Source: Gimesia chilikensis (GTDB lineage Bacteria; Planctomycetota; Planctomycetia; Planctomycetales; Planctomycetaceae). Taken from it: a DNA stretch of 64,000 nucleotides. Shown piece by piece: positions 31,819 to 40,471 of the stretch. A program made the position numbers and the translations under genes. Below the pieces are notes generated by a model. It was not told the DNA's origin and made no database searches. It saw only the letters and a program-made list of their open reading frames with translations. Numbering within the stretch: the stretch's first letter is position 1; every line of letters begins with the position of its first letter. Where the stretch lies: assembly GCF_007744075.1 (NCBI RefSeq), contig NZ_CP036266.1, positions 2,244,501-2,308,500 of the forward strand, given 5' to 3'.

Positions 31819-33243
31819 ATGACAGACAACTTTTATGCTTCATCGATTCAACCCTGTCCGGGACCGGTCAATCGTCGTGGCTTTCTCCGCATGGGACTCG
31901 CTGGCTTTGCTTCACTGAGCCTGCCTGGCATTCTGCGTCTCCGGGCCGCCAGTCCGGTGCAGAAGAAAAAAGATAACACGGCCGTCATCATGGTCTGGCA
32001 GCCGGGTGGATGCTCGCACATTGACACGTACGATCCGAAACCGACTGCTCCCGTTGAGTATCGTGGTCCGTTCAATACGATCCGTACCAGCGTTCCGGGG
32101 ATTGATTTCACCGAACTGCTGCCGATGCAGGCGAAGATTGCGGACAAATTCACCGTGCTGCGTTCCATGCGTCACGGCAGTCCGGGCCATCCCGCGGGAA
32201 CGCTGAGGATGCTGACCGGCGATACAGACATTCGCGACAAAACGAATCCCAAGTATCCGGACTGGATGTGCGTCACGAATTATCTGCGTTCCAAGCAGGG
32301 ACCGCGGGATAATCCGTTGCCACCATATGTCGGCATCAACTTCTCTTCGCAGAGAGTCGGGGCCGCTTACCTGGGCGATGCCTACGGACCGTTTACGGTA
32401 TCCGGAGATCCGAACAGACCAAATTTCAGTGTGCCTAATATCGGTCTGTCCAATGCTTCAGAAGTGAAGCAGCTGGATCGACGAGCCGATCTCCGTGCAA
32501 AACTGGATACGCTGGAACGCTCCTTCGACCAGGCCGGGGAACTCGAAGCACTGGATGAATTCGAAGCCCAGGCGTTGACTCTGCTGACCAATCCCAAGGC
32601 AAAAGACGCGTTCGATCTCAGTAAGGAGGATGACAAGACACGTGATCGCTACGGTCGTAACTCCTGGGGACAGCAGCTGCTGATGGCGCGTCGTCTGGTA
32701 GAAGCGGGCGTCGATGTGATTTCGACCAGCCTCAGTGGTCCCCTCTGTGGTCGCGTCAATAACTGGGACGACCACGCCGTGAATCACCACGTGTTTGATG
32801 CCCTCCGTTTCCGTTCACAAGCTTACGACCAGGCCGTCTCGGCTCTGATCGAAGACATCTACGACCGGGGCCTGGATGAACGCGTGCTGGTTGTGGTGAC
32901 AGGTGAATTTGGCCGGACTCCCAAGGTGAACTACCAGCCCAGTACCGGGGAAGGAAACGCCAGTGCTCCCGCCGGAACCAAGCAGCCCGGTCGCGATCAC
33001 TGGCCACGTGCGTTCTCCAACATCTGGGCCGGTGGCGGTATCGAAACCGGACGCTTCATCGGTGCCAGCGACAAGCTGGGTGAAGATTCCATCGAACGCA
33101 TCTGCGGCGCAGGCGATTTCCTGGCGACGATTTACCACCATCTGGGCATCGATTCCTCGAACGTCTTCATCGAAGATTTCAACGGACGTCCGACACCCAT
33201 TATCGCCGACCAGGGCAAACCGATCCCGGAACTGCTGGGTTAG
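31819..33243 (+). CDS. DUF1501 protein, Tat-exported
   Basis: A 474-residue protein. The N-terminus has 'QPCPGPVNRRGFLRMGLAGFA', a twin-arginine signal. DUF1501 motifs follow in order: 'VWQPGGCSHIDTYDPKP', 'GRVNNWDDHAVNHHVFD', 'TGEFGRTPKVNY' and 'GRDHWPRAFSNIWAGGG'. The same order occurs in the gene at 59148, with which it shares the QPCPGPV.RR opening. The start codon is three bases after the stop of the PPC gene, so translation is probably coupled. The predicted fold is that of the alkaline phosphatase/sulfatase superfamily; the substrate is unknown. Confidence 0.9.
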   Translation: MTDNFYASSIQPCPGPVNRRGFLRMGLAGFASLSLPGILRLRAASPVQKKKDNTAVIMVWQPGGCSHIDTYDPKPTAPVEYRGPFNTIRTSVPGIDFTELLPMQAKIADKFTVLRSMRHGSPGHPAGTLRMLTGDTDIRDKTNPKYPDWMCVTNYLRSKQGPRDNPLPPYVGINFSSQRVGAAYLGDAYGPFTVSGDPNRPNFSVPNIGLSNASEVKQLDRRADLRAKLDTLERSFDQAGELEALDEFEAQALTLLTNPKAKDAFDLSKEDDKTRDRYGRNSWGQQLLMARRLVEAGVDVISTSLSGPLCGRVNNWDDHAVNHHVFDALRFRSQAYDQAVSALIEDIYDRGLDERVLVVVTGEFGRTPKVNYQPSTGEGNASAPAGTKQPGRDHWPRAFSNIWAGGGIETGRFIGASDKLGEDSIERICGAGDFLATIYHHLGIDSSNVFIEDFNGRPTPIIADQGKPIPELLG

Positions 33244-33388
33244 TTCCCTGTCAAAGTATCCTATCGCTGGAACTGCGCGTTCTTCGCGAAGTAGCGTCTG
33301 CTGACCCTGTCGCCAGTCCTGCGCAGTGGGTAGACTTGCGACTTGTGATCATCCTCTCTTCACTGTCCTGAGGAAATCGACAAGTCGT

Positions 33389-34603
33389 ATGATTGCCTAT
33401 GTTATTCTCGTTTACATCGCCGTCTATTTAAGCATGCTGCTGGGAGGTATCCCCGGCCTGCGCGTTGACCGTACTGGAGCTGCGCTGCTGGGAGCGATTC
33501 TCCTGCTGGCCGGGCAAGGCATTACGGAGCAGCAGGCGCTCAACTCGATCGACGTACCAACACTGGCGTTACTTTTCGGATTGATGGTCGTCTCTGCCCA
33601 GTTCCAGCTGGGAGGCTTTTACGGATATGTGTTGCAGCGCGTGGTGCTGTATGACATGGCGCCCGCGACACTGCTGGCTGCAGTGATTGCTCTAACCGGG
33701 GCACTCAGTGCGATTCTGACGAATGATGTTGTCTGTCTGGCAGTTGCACCACTGCTGTCTCGTCTGTGTCTCAACAAACGGCTCAACCCCGTCCCGTTTC
33801 TGCTGGCCCTGGCTTGTGCAGCGAATATCGGCAGTGCAGCCACGTTGATTGGCAATCCACAGAACATCCTGATTGGTGAATCACTTCAGCTGTCCTTTAA
33901 TCGATATCTGCTGATTGCAACGCCTCCTTGTCTACTCGGCCTGGCACTGGTCTGGTGGGTTATTGTCAAAGTATATCGGGATCAATGGACGGTCGCACCT
34001 GGGGAGAGCAGTCCGTCTGAGGAGCCCCCTTTCAATCGCTGGCAGACTCTGAAGGGAACCGTGATTCTGTTGCTGTTGGTTGTATGCTTTATGTTTGCTC
34101 CCTGGCCGCGGGAACTGTTGGCACTTTGTGCGGCCGGCGTCCTCCTGCTCAGCCGTACTTTTTATTCCCGGAGCGTGATGGGACTGGTCGACTGGCCTTT
34201 GCTGGTTCTGTTTATCAGCCTGTTCATTGTCAATGAGGCATTCCAGCTGGCGGGAGGCATGGACTGGTTGATGTCTCATACCGCAGCTGCCGGGATTTCG
34301 CTTTCCGAACCGGTGCCGCTGTTTGTGGGAACGGCCGTGTTGAGTAATCTGGTTTCCAATGTCCCGGCAATCATGTTGCTGTTACCGGTCGTGGAAGGCA
34401 GCAGTATGGGGGCGTTACTGGCCCTGAGCAGTACTCTGGCGGGTAACTTCATCATCGTAGGAAGTGTAGCGAATATCATTGTTGTGGAAGCAGCCCGGCA
34501 GGTGGGAATCAAAATCAGTTTCCGCACACATGCGAGAGTCGGGATACCGGTCACGCTGGGCAGTCTGCTGATCGCGGGAGGCTGGCTCTGGCTGGTGACC
34601 TGA
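33389..34603 (+). CDS. Anion permease of the SLC13/ArsB-like superfamily
   Basis: A 404-residue integral membrane protein from the ATG at 33389, with about 11 hydrophobic segments. Two re-entrant hairpin signatures typical of the ion-transporter superfamily are present: 'AILTNDVVCLAVAPLLSRL' and 'IGSAATLIGNPQNILIGES'. A second inverted repeat follows ('VLSNLVSNVPAIMLLLPVVE' with 'GNFIIVGSVANIIVVE'). Members move citrate, dicarboxylates, arsenite or sulfate with sodium or protons. The substrate cannot be told from sequence. It is convergent with the cardiolipin synthase gene. Confidence 0.85.
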   Translation: MIAYVILVYIAVYLSMLLGGIPGLRVDRTGAALLGAILLLAGQGITEQQALNSIDVPTLALLFGLMVVSAQFQLGGFYGYVLQRVVLYDMAPATLLAAVIALTGALSAILTNDVVCLAVAPLLSRLCLNKRLNPVPFLLALACAANIGSAATLIGNPQNILIGESLQLSFNRYLLIATPPCLLGLALVWWVIVKVYRDQWTVAPGESSPSEEPPFNRWQTLKGTVILLLLVVCFMFAPWPRELLALCAAGVLLLSRTFYSRSVMGLVDWPLLVLFISLFIVNEAFQLAGGMDWLMSHTAAAGISLSEPVPLFVGTAVLSNLVSNVPAIMLLLPVVEGSSMGALLALSSTLAGNFIIVGSVANIIVVEAARQVGIKISFRTHARVGIPVTLGSLLIAGGWLWLVT

Positions 34604-34622
34604 ACTGGGGTAGCTTCCCAGT
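34604..34622. terminator. Small hairpin between convergent genes
   Basis: ACTGGG and CCCAGT form a perfect six-base-pair stem with a seven-base loop in the 33-bp gap between the permease and cardiolipin synthase genes. There is no T run, so its strength is uncertain. Confidence 0.35.
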
Positions 34623-34636
34623 AATTCAGCCGACAT

Positions 34637-36079
34637 TCATAAAACGGGGCCCAGCATCGCGACCGAGTTGTTCCAGAAGCGACGCGGTAATGACCAGTTG
34701 GTGACATCTTCCAGGGTAATTTCTTTGGCGCCCGCCAGGTACTCTTCCTGGCGCTCCCGGACTGCGGTCGTCAGTTTCGGATCGTAGAGCAGGATGTTGT
34801 TTTCGTAATTCAGATCGAAGCTGCGTCGGTCCATATTCGCTGATCCGATCAACGTGATCTCCCCGTCGAAGGTCAGGGTCTTGGCGTGCAGCAGACCGCC
34901 GGTATATTCGTAAATCTTCACTCCTGCCTCCAGGAGTTCCCGGTAATAACTGCGACTGGCGGCGGCCACGAAACGGGAGTCGTTGTGAGCCGGGAATATG
35001 ATGCGGGTATCGACGCCCCGATAGGCGGTCGCGCACAGGGCTTCCTGCAGCGGTTCGTTAGGCACGAAATAGGGGGTCGAGATAACCAGTTCGCGGCGTG
35101 ATGTGTGAATCAGGGCTGTGAACATTTCGGGCATCGCCGAATTGCGCACGGTCGGACCGGTGCCGATCACCTGGGCAGGAAGACCGTGTTCGAATGAGGT
35201 TACTGGTTCTGAGAGCAGGTCAGACAGGTCTTCATCGACATAGGTCATCCAGTCACTGAGAAACAGGTACTGGTTTTGTCGGGCAATGGGACCTTCAAAG
35301 CGGACGACCGCATCGACCCAGGGAGCAAATTTCGCTTTGATCCGAAATTCCGCATCGGAACAGTTCTGGCTGCCGCAGTAGGTAATGCCTCCATCGATGA
35401 CGACGATTTTGCGGTGATTCCGGAGATCGATGCGGCCAATCAGCATGCGCTTCAAGGGATTTCCAATGGGCAGGGCTACGGCCACATGGACGCCCGCCTG
35501 GCTCATTTCGCGCCAGTGCGCAGACTTGATCATCAGGCGAGAACCCAGACCGTCCGCCATTGCCCGGCACTTCACGCCCCGGGCGGCTGCCCGCTTGAGG
35601 GCTTCGACGACCTTGCAGCCGTTATTGTCGGGGAGCCAGATATAAAACAGCAGATGCACATGATCCTCGGCAGCGTCGATATCGCGGATCATTTCATCAA
35701 TGACCGTATTCGAGTCGGGCAGCAGACGGGCCTGGTTGCCTTCGGCCGGTTCAAAATTGCTGATGGAACGGCCCACGCGGAACAGATGCTCGTAGCGTTC
35801 GGGGACAGAAGGCAGTACCGGATGATTACAGGTGTCTTGGGGCGCAGAATAATGGGGAAGACCCGCGAGTACCCGCTGCATACGGGCGACGCGGCGGTGA
35901 CCAATGTTAACTTCACCGAGGAGCAGATAAGCCAGGATGCCGCCGACCGGTATTGTGGCGATCACCACGATCCAGGCCAGGCGGGACGTTGGTTCGCGAT
36001 GCGGTCGCAGAATGACGCGAATGATCACCAGAATCTCGATCAGGATGTGAATCTCCACCACGATTCCGGTGATGCTCAT
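34637..36079 (-). CDS. cls: Cardiolipin synthase, phospholipase D family
   Basis: A 480-residue protein with two N-terminal membrane helices ('IVVEIHILIEILVIIRVIL' and 'WIVVIATIPVGGILAYLLLG'), then two phospholipase D domains with HKD motifs 'NHRKIVVIDGGITYCGSQN' and 'LHAKTLTFDGEITLIGSAN'. Length and layout match bacterial ClsA-type cardiolipin synthase, which joins two phosphatidylglycerols into cardiolipin and glycerol at the inner membrane. AAAGAG lies before the ATG. All four catalytic H and K residues are present. Confidence 0.93.
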   Translation of the reverse strand: MSITGIVVEIHILIEILVIIRVILRPHREPTSRLAWIVVIATIPVGGILAYLLLGEVNIGHRRVARMQRVLAGLPHYSAPQDTCNHPVLPSVPERYEHLFRVGRSISNFEPAEGNQARLLPDSNTVIDEMIRDIDAAEDHVHLLFYIWLPDNNGCKVVEALKRAAARGVKCRAMADGLGSRLMIKSAHWREMSQAGVHVAVALPIGNPLKRMLIGRIDLRNHRKIVVIDGGITYCGSQNCSDAEFRIKAKFAPWVDAVVRFEGPIARQNQYLFLSDWMTYVDEDLSDLLSEPVTSFEHGLPAQVIGTGPTVRNSAMPEMFTALIHTSRRELVISTPYFVPNEPLQEALCATAYRGVDTRIIFPAHNDSRFVAAASRSYYRELLEAGVKIYEYTGGLLHAKTLTFDGEITLIGSANMDRRSFDLNYENNILLYDPKLTTAVRERQEEYLAGAKEITLEDVTNWSLPRRFWNNSVAMLGPVL

Positions 36080-36368
36080 CGGTGTCTCTTTCTCTCAGAG
36101 GTAAGTCAGTCTGCGCGTCGGGAAAGGCATGACCGCTGTCGGTCACATCTGGACAGGCACAACTTACCGCATTCAGGGCAGCAGATCAAGACTCGACTCC
36201 TGTCCGAGGATATTGACAGATTAGTGAGAACGTGGCCTTTGAATCTGACTGCTCGAGCAGGTACTGATCTGCCAACTTAGACAACTACCCGGAAATCCAC
36301 TATGATCAACGGGTATGCTCGGGTGTTCAAACTGAGTTGTCTGATTGATTCGTCCTGGAGAATGGTTG
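36080..36368. other. Intergenic region between divergent genes
   Basis: This is the shared promoter region of the cardiolipin synthase gene (minus) and the gene at 36369 (plus). I see no tRNA-like, repeat or coding sequence in it. Confidence 0.4.
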
Positions 36369-37190
36369 ATGTTGTCACCTCGATTACTGTCTCGCTCTAT
36401 TTGTTTACTGCTTTGTCTCATCGTCTATGAGGGCGACGCGCATGTCTTTGCGAGTGAACCACGGGCGCAAGGACTAGTGGAGTTGAAACGATTTCCTGCC
36501 CGCGAAGCACATCAGGCTGTCGCCGTGGATGAGCATGCGTTTTATGCGATTTCCAGTCGCGAGATCGGCCGGTACGACAAACAGAGTGGGCAGAAACTGA
36601 AGCTCTGGTCTCCGCCGCAGGATTCGCATATCAAGCATCTGAACAGCGGGATTGTGATCGACGGCAAGCTGTATTGTGCTCATTCAAACTGGCCCGTATC
36701 CCCGTTAAAAAATACGATCGAAGTCTTTGACGCGGCGAGTCTGCGTCCGCTGCAGACATTGAAGTTCCCCAAGACAACCGGAGCGATCAACTGGGTTGAT
36801 CGCCGGGAGGGAAAGTGGTGGGTGGTCTTCGCTTTTTACGGAAAAGCAGAGACTGTTAAGCAGACCCGACTGGTACGCTACAACGATCAATGGCAGCCGG
36901 AAGCGGAGTGGACCTTTCCGGAACAGGTGGTGCAACGCTTTTTGCCTAACAGTAATTCCGGCGGGGCCTGGGGACCAGGAGGTCTGCTCTTCACGACCGG
37001 TCACGATCATGGGGAGCTCTATGTCTTGCGGGTTCCCGAGCAACCGGGAGTGATGGAGTACGTAGAGACGCTGGCTGCTCCCCTCGCGGGGCAGGGAATT
37101 GCCTGGGATGCGACAGATGCAGGTGTCCTGTATGGCATCGTTCGCAAGCAACGCGAAGTCGTCAAAATGCGACTCAAGCAGGCTGAATGA
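36369..37190 (+). CDS. Uncharacterised secreted protein, probable beta-propeller
   Basis: A 273-residue protein from the ATG at 36369, with GGAG eight bases upstream. The signal peptide is 'SICLLLCLIVYEGDAHVFA'. The mature protein has repeated beta segments with DxxxG and W motifs ('AVAVDEHAFYAISSREIGRYD', 'GIVIDGKLYCAHSNWPVSP', 'GLLFTTGHDHGELYVLRVPE', 'GQGIAWDATDAGVLYGIVRK'), as in YncE-like propellers. No catalytic residue can be named. It lies between cardiolipin synthase and the antiporter without an obvious functional link. Confidence 0.65.
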   Translation: MLSPRLLSRSICLLLCLIVYEGDAHVFASEPRAQGLVELKRFPAREAHQAVAVDEHAFYAISSREIGRYDKQSGQKLKLWSPPQDSHIKHLNSGIVIDGKLYCAHSNWPVSPLKNTIEVFDAASLRPLQTLKFPKTTGAINWVDRREGKWWVVFAFYGKAETVKQTRLVRYNDQWQPEAEWTFPEQVVQRFLPNSNSGGAWGPGGLLFTTGHDHGELYVLRVPEQPGVMEYVETLAAPLAGQGIAWDATDAGVLYGIVRKQREVVKMRLKQAE

Positions 37191-37315
37191 GGGAACGCAA
37201 TCACTTCAGGCTGCATTCAGGGACCCGTCTACTTCAGACAAGTTGACTGACTTGCACAATCGGGAGTGACTCAGGACAATAAGCGGCCCTTACGTAAATG
37301 AAGTCTGGAGTCCCC

Positions 37316-39124
37316 ATGAGTGAACACATTATTTTATCCCTGTCCTTTATTCTGCTGGCCGGAATTGTCTGCCAGTGGCTTGCCTGGCGGGTAAAATATC
37401 CCGCGATTATTTTCCTGCTGGCCACAGGGATTTTCGCCGGCCCGGTGATGGGTTGGCTGGATCCGGATGAACTGTTTGAAGATCTGCTGTTTCCCTTCGT
37501 TTCGCTGGCAGTGGCGGTGATTCTGTTCGAAGGAAGCCTGACTCTGAAGCTGCAGAACATACCGGGGCTGGAGCGGGTCATCCGCAATATGATTACCATC
37601 GGTGCCTTCATCACCTGGATGGGAACGACCCTGGCGACGCGGCTGCTGCTCGATTTTTCCTGGAACGTTTCGTTTTTATTCGGTGCCCTGATGGTGGTCA
37701 CCGGGCCGACCGTCATTACACCGCTGCTGAGGACCGTGCGCCCCAAAGAGAACGTCGCCCATATCCTGCAGTGGGAAGGGATTCTGATCGATCCCCTGGG
37801 AGCGATTCTGGCGGTTCTGGTGTTCGAATTTATTCTGGCTGGAGGCGCTGAAGGGGGCTTTGCCGCGGGGCTGGTTGTGTTCGGTAAAATGGTGCTGATC
37901 GGGGTACTGTTTGGCGCAGTAAGTGGTTACCTGTTTGCATTCCTGCTGAAGAAATACTGGATCCCTCAGTATCTGCATAACTTCGCCTCGCTGGCTTTGG
38001 TGTGTGTCGTGTTTGCTGTCTCCAATATGTTCGAGGCGGAATCCGGTCTGCTTTCGGTCACAGTTCTGGGAATCTGGCTGGCAAATACCAAAGGCCTGGA
38101 TCTGGATGACATTCTGGATTTCAAAGAAAGCCTGAGTATCCTGCTGATTTCCATGCTGTTCATCATGCTGGCAGCTCGTATGAATCTGAGCTCATTTCGT
38201 GATTTAGGCTGGCCTGCGGTGGCGGTCTTCGCGGTAATTCAATTTGTGATTCGCCCGGTGAGCGTGCATCTTTGTGCCTTGGGATCCAAGCTGTCGATGA
38301 ACGAGCGGCACCTCCTGTCGTGGATTGCTCCGCGCGGGATTGTCGCAGCAGCAATCTCGGCCCTGTTTGCCATTAAACTGCAGGCGGTTGGCTATCCATT
38401 TGCTGCAGCGATGGTTCCCCTGACATTCATGGTGATTGTAGGGACGGTGGTGTTACAGAGCACGACTGCCGGCCCGCTGGCCCGCTTTCTGAAAGTCGCC
38501 GAGCCTGAACCGAACGGTTTTCTGATTGTCGGTGCAAACCGTCTGGCACAGGTGATTGCCCTGGAATTGAAGAAAAACGGCATTCGGACATTTCTGACCG
38601 ACCAGAACTGGTCTTCCGTGACTGAAGCCCGACTGAAAGGGCTGCAAGCATATTGGGGAAACCCCGTGTCGGAACATGCGGAACGGCATATCGACCTGAT
38701 CGGCATTGGGCACCTGCTGGCGGTCTCCCCCCAAATGGAACTGAATGCCCTGGCGGCGCATTATTATCGACTGGAGTTTGCCAAGGAGAATATCTTCACG
38801 ATCCGGATTTCAGAACCTACGGCTGGGAAGGCCGAAGCCAAGACTGCTTTTAAGTATGGTGGCCGCCCCGTGTTTAGTGAATCGCTGAACTATCAGGATC
38901 TGAGTCGGATGCTGGAGCAGGGGGCGGAAATGAAAACGACTCTGTTGTCAGAAGAATTTACCTTTGAACAATTTCAGAACCAGATCGACGCCAAACGCAT
39001 CCCATTATTCGCCATCGATACCAATCATCGTGTGCAGGTCTTTACAGCAGAGCCTGATTTTCAACCTAAGGCGGGCTGGAAGATCATGAGTCTGGCGGAG
39101 AAGGTACCTGTCGAAGCCGAATGA
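37316..39124 (+). CDS. NhaP-type cation:proton antiporter with TrkA-like domain
   Basis: A 602-residue protein from the ATG at 37316, with GGAG five bases upstream. The first 390 residues hold about 12 membrane segments of the CPA1 antiporter family ('VILFEGSLTLKL', 'GALMVVTGPTVITPLLRTV', 'GILIDPLGAILAVLVFEFI'). The ND-like pair seen as 'IDPLGA' matches the ion site of NhaP/Nhe relatives. From about residue 400 there is a Rossmann TrkA-N-like domain ('GFLIVGANRLAQVIALELKK') that would bind a nucleotide and gate transport. It probably exchanges sodium or potassium for protons, important for a marine bacterium. Confidence 0.9.
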   Translation: MSEHIILSLSFILLAGIVCQWLAWRVKYPAIIFLLATGIFAGPVMGWLDPDELFEDLLFPFVSLAVAVILFEGSLTLKLQNIPGLERVIRNMITIGAFITWMGTTLATRLLLDFSWNVSFLFGALMVVTGPTVITPLLRTVRPKENVAHILQWEGILIDPLGAILAVLVFEFILAGGAEGGFAAGLVVFGKMVLIGVLFGAVSGYLFAFLLKKYWIPQYLHNFASLALVCVVFAVSNMFEAESGLLSVTVLGIWLANTKGLDLDDILDFKESLSILLISMLFIMLAARMNLSSFRDLGWPAVAVFAVIQFVIRPVSVHLCALGSKLSMNERHLLSWIAPRGIVAAAISALFAIKLQAVGYPFAAAMVPLTFMVIVGTVVLQSTTAGPLARFLKVAEPEPNGFLIVGANRLAQVIALELKKNGIRTFLTDQNWSSVTEARLKGLQAYWGNPVSEHAERHIDLIGIGHLLAVSPQMELNALAAHYYRLEFAKENIFTIRISEPTAGKAEAKTAFKYGGRPVFSESLNYQDLSRMLEQGAEMKTTLLSEEFTFEQFQNQIDAKRIPLFAIDTNHRVQVFTAEPDFQPKAGWKIMSLAEKVPVEAE

Positions 39125-39265
39125 TTGCTTCAAAAGGCCGCTTTTGCCCCAGACTCTCTGTGCTGAGATCAGTCTGGATCGACAGCACAACACTGCTTTA
39201 CAATACGATCTCAACAATCTTTGTTTCACAGCTGATTTCCATGTGACAGAATGTGGAGAGTTTGT

Positions 39266-40450
39266 ATGAGCGTTCATCGCCGCGAGTTTCTGAAACAATC
39301 TCTGGCCTGCACATTGGCGGGAAGGGGGACCGGTTCACTGTTACAGGCGCAAGTGAAAGCGGCTGCTGAGAAACGTCCGTTGTTGAAGCCGGTTCATGAG
39401 TCCGTTGTCTGCCCCTGGACCCCAGAGCATCCGCGGCACGATCATCAGTTGATCTTCCCGTTGGATGAGCGGCGGCTACTGCTGGTCTGGTCTGAATATT
39501 ACAGCCGGTCTAAGCAGCCAGCGCAAAAGAAAGGTTTTTCGGGAATCGGTGATCATGTTGCCTGTCAGATCAGTTCGATGACCTCCGATGATCGGGGCCG
39601 TAGCTGGGGGAATCGACGGGTGTTGCAGACCAATGAGTGGGCGCACAACGTTAAACATCCCAATCTGATCCGACTGTCCGACCAGGAAATTCTATTCTCA
39701 TATGTAGGTTGGGACAGCCCCCGGGCGCGGAACGTTTTTATGAGACGTTCTAACGACAACGGCCGGACCTGGGGACCACAACAGCAGATTTCGGAACCGG
39801 GCTGGTACTGCTGTAACGCCGACCATGCTTTACGGCTGAGCACCGGCCGTGTTTTGATTCCGGCCCATGGGCCGGCTGCGGACAATTATGTTGGTGGAAC
39901 AGCATATAAAGGGGGAGATCTGCACTCATTTGTCTTCTACTCTGATGATGGCTTTCAAACGTGGAAGCGGAGTGCAAACAGTATGACTGCCCCGGGGCGG
40001 GGCTGTCACGAACCGGCGATTGTTGAACTCAAGGATGGCAGACTACTCTGTTTTCTGCGGAATACGAATCAGTGTCTTTATCAGTGTTATTCCGAAGATG
40101 GTGGTGTCCATTGGAGTAAACCGGTGCCTACTGAGCTGCCTTCCCCGGAAGCGCCTTCCATTATAAAACGAATTCCATCCACGGGGGACTTGCTGTTGCT
40201 CTGGAATCATGTGGCCTCACCCCGGAACTGGCCGCGGACACCGCTGACAGCAGCGGTTTCACAGGATGAGGGTAAAACCTGGCGACACTTCAAGGATATC
40301 GACAACCGGACCAATTATGACGCCGCGTATCCATCTCTGACATTCGTCGGGGACGAAACGCTGATTGCCTACTATTCTCGTTCGACCGACTGGAAACGTG
40401 ATTCTGAGGTTTCGCTCAAGATTTTCCAAACCGATCAGTTTTATGCCTGA
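39266..40450 (+). CDS. Sialidase-like BNR-repeat exported protein
   Basis: A 394-residue protein from the ATG at 39266, with GGAGAG upstream. The N-terminus has a twin-arginine-like signal (HRREFLKQSLACTLAG). At least five Asp-box repeats (S.D.G..W) mark a six-bladed sialidase fold: 'SDDRGRSWG', 'SNDNGRTWGP', 'YSDDGFQTW', 'YSEDGGVHWSKP', 'SQDEGKTWR'. The arginine triad of true sialidases is not clear, so the enzyme may act on another sugar or only bind. It ends 21 bp from the convergent giant gene. Confidence 0.82.
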   Translation: MSVHRREFLKQSLACTLAGRGTGSLLQAQVKAAAEKRPLLKPVHESVVCPWTPEHPRHDHQLIFPLDERRLLLVWSEYYSRSKQPAQKKGFSGIGDHVACQISSMTSDDRGRSWGNRRVLQTNEWAHNVKHPNLIRLSDQEILFSYVGWDSPRARNVFMRRSNDNGRTWGPQQQISEPGWYCCNADHALRLSTGRVLIPAHGPAADNYVGGTAYKGGDLHSFVFYSDDGFQTWKRSANSMTAPGRGCHEPAIVELKDGRLLCFLRNTNQCLYQCYSEDGGVHWSKPVPTELPSPEAPSIIKRIPSTGDLLLLWNHVASPRNWPRTPLTAAVSQDEGKTWRHFKDIDNRTNYDAAYPSLTFVGDETLIAYYSRSTDWKRDSEVSLKIFQTDQFYA

Positions 40451-40471
40451 CGTGATCGGTCCTTCAGTTGA

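Noticed and set aside
39131..39146. CAAAAG-GCCG-CTTTTG hairpin as a terminator after the antiporter gene
   Set aside because: The stem is weak and A/T-rich, with no T run after it; it is too uncertain to list as a feature.
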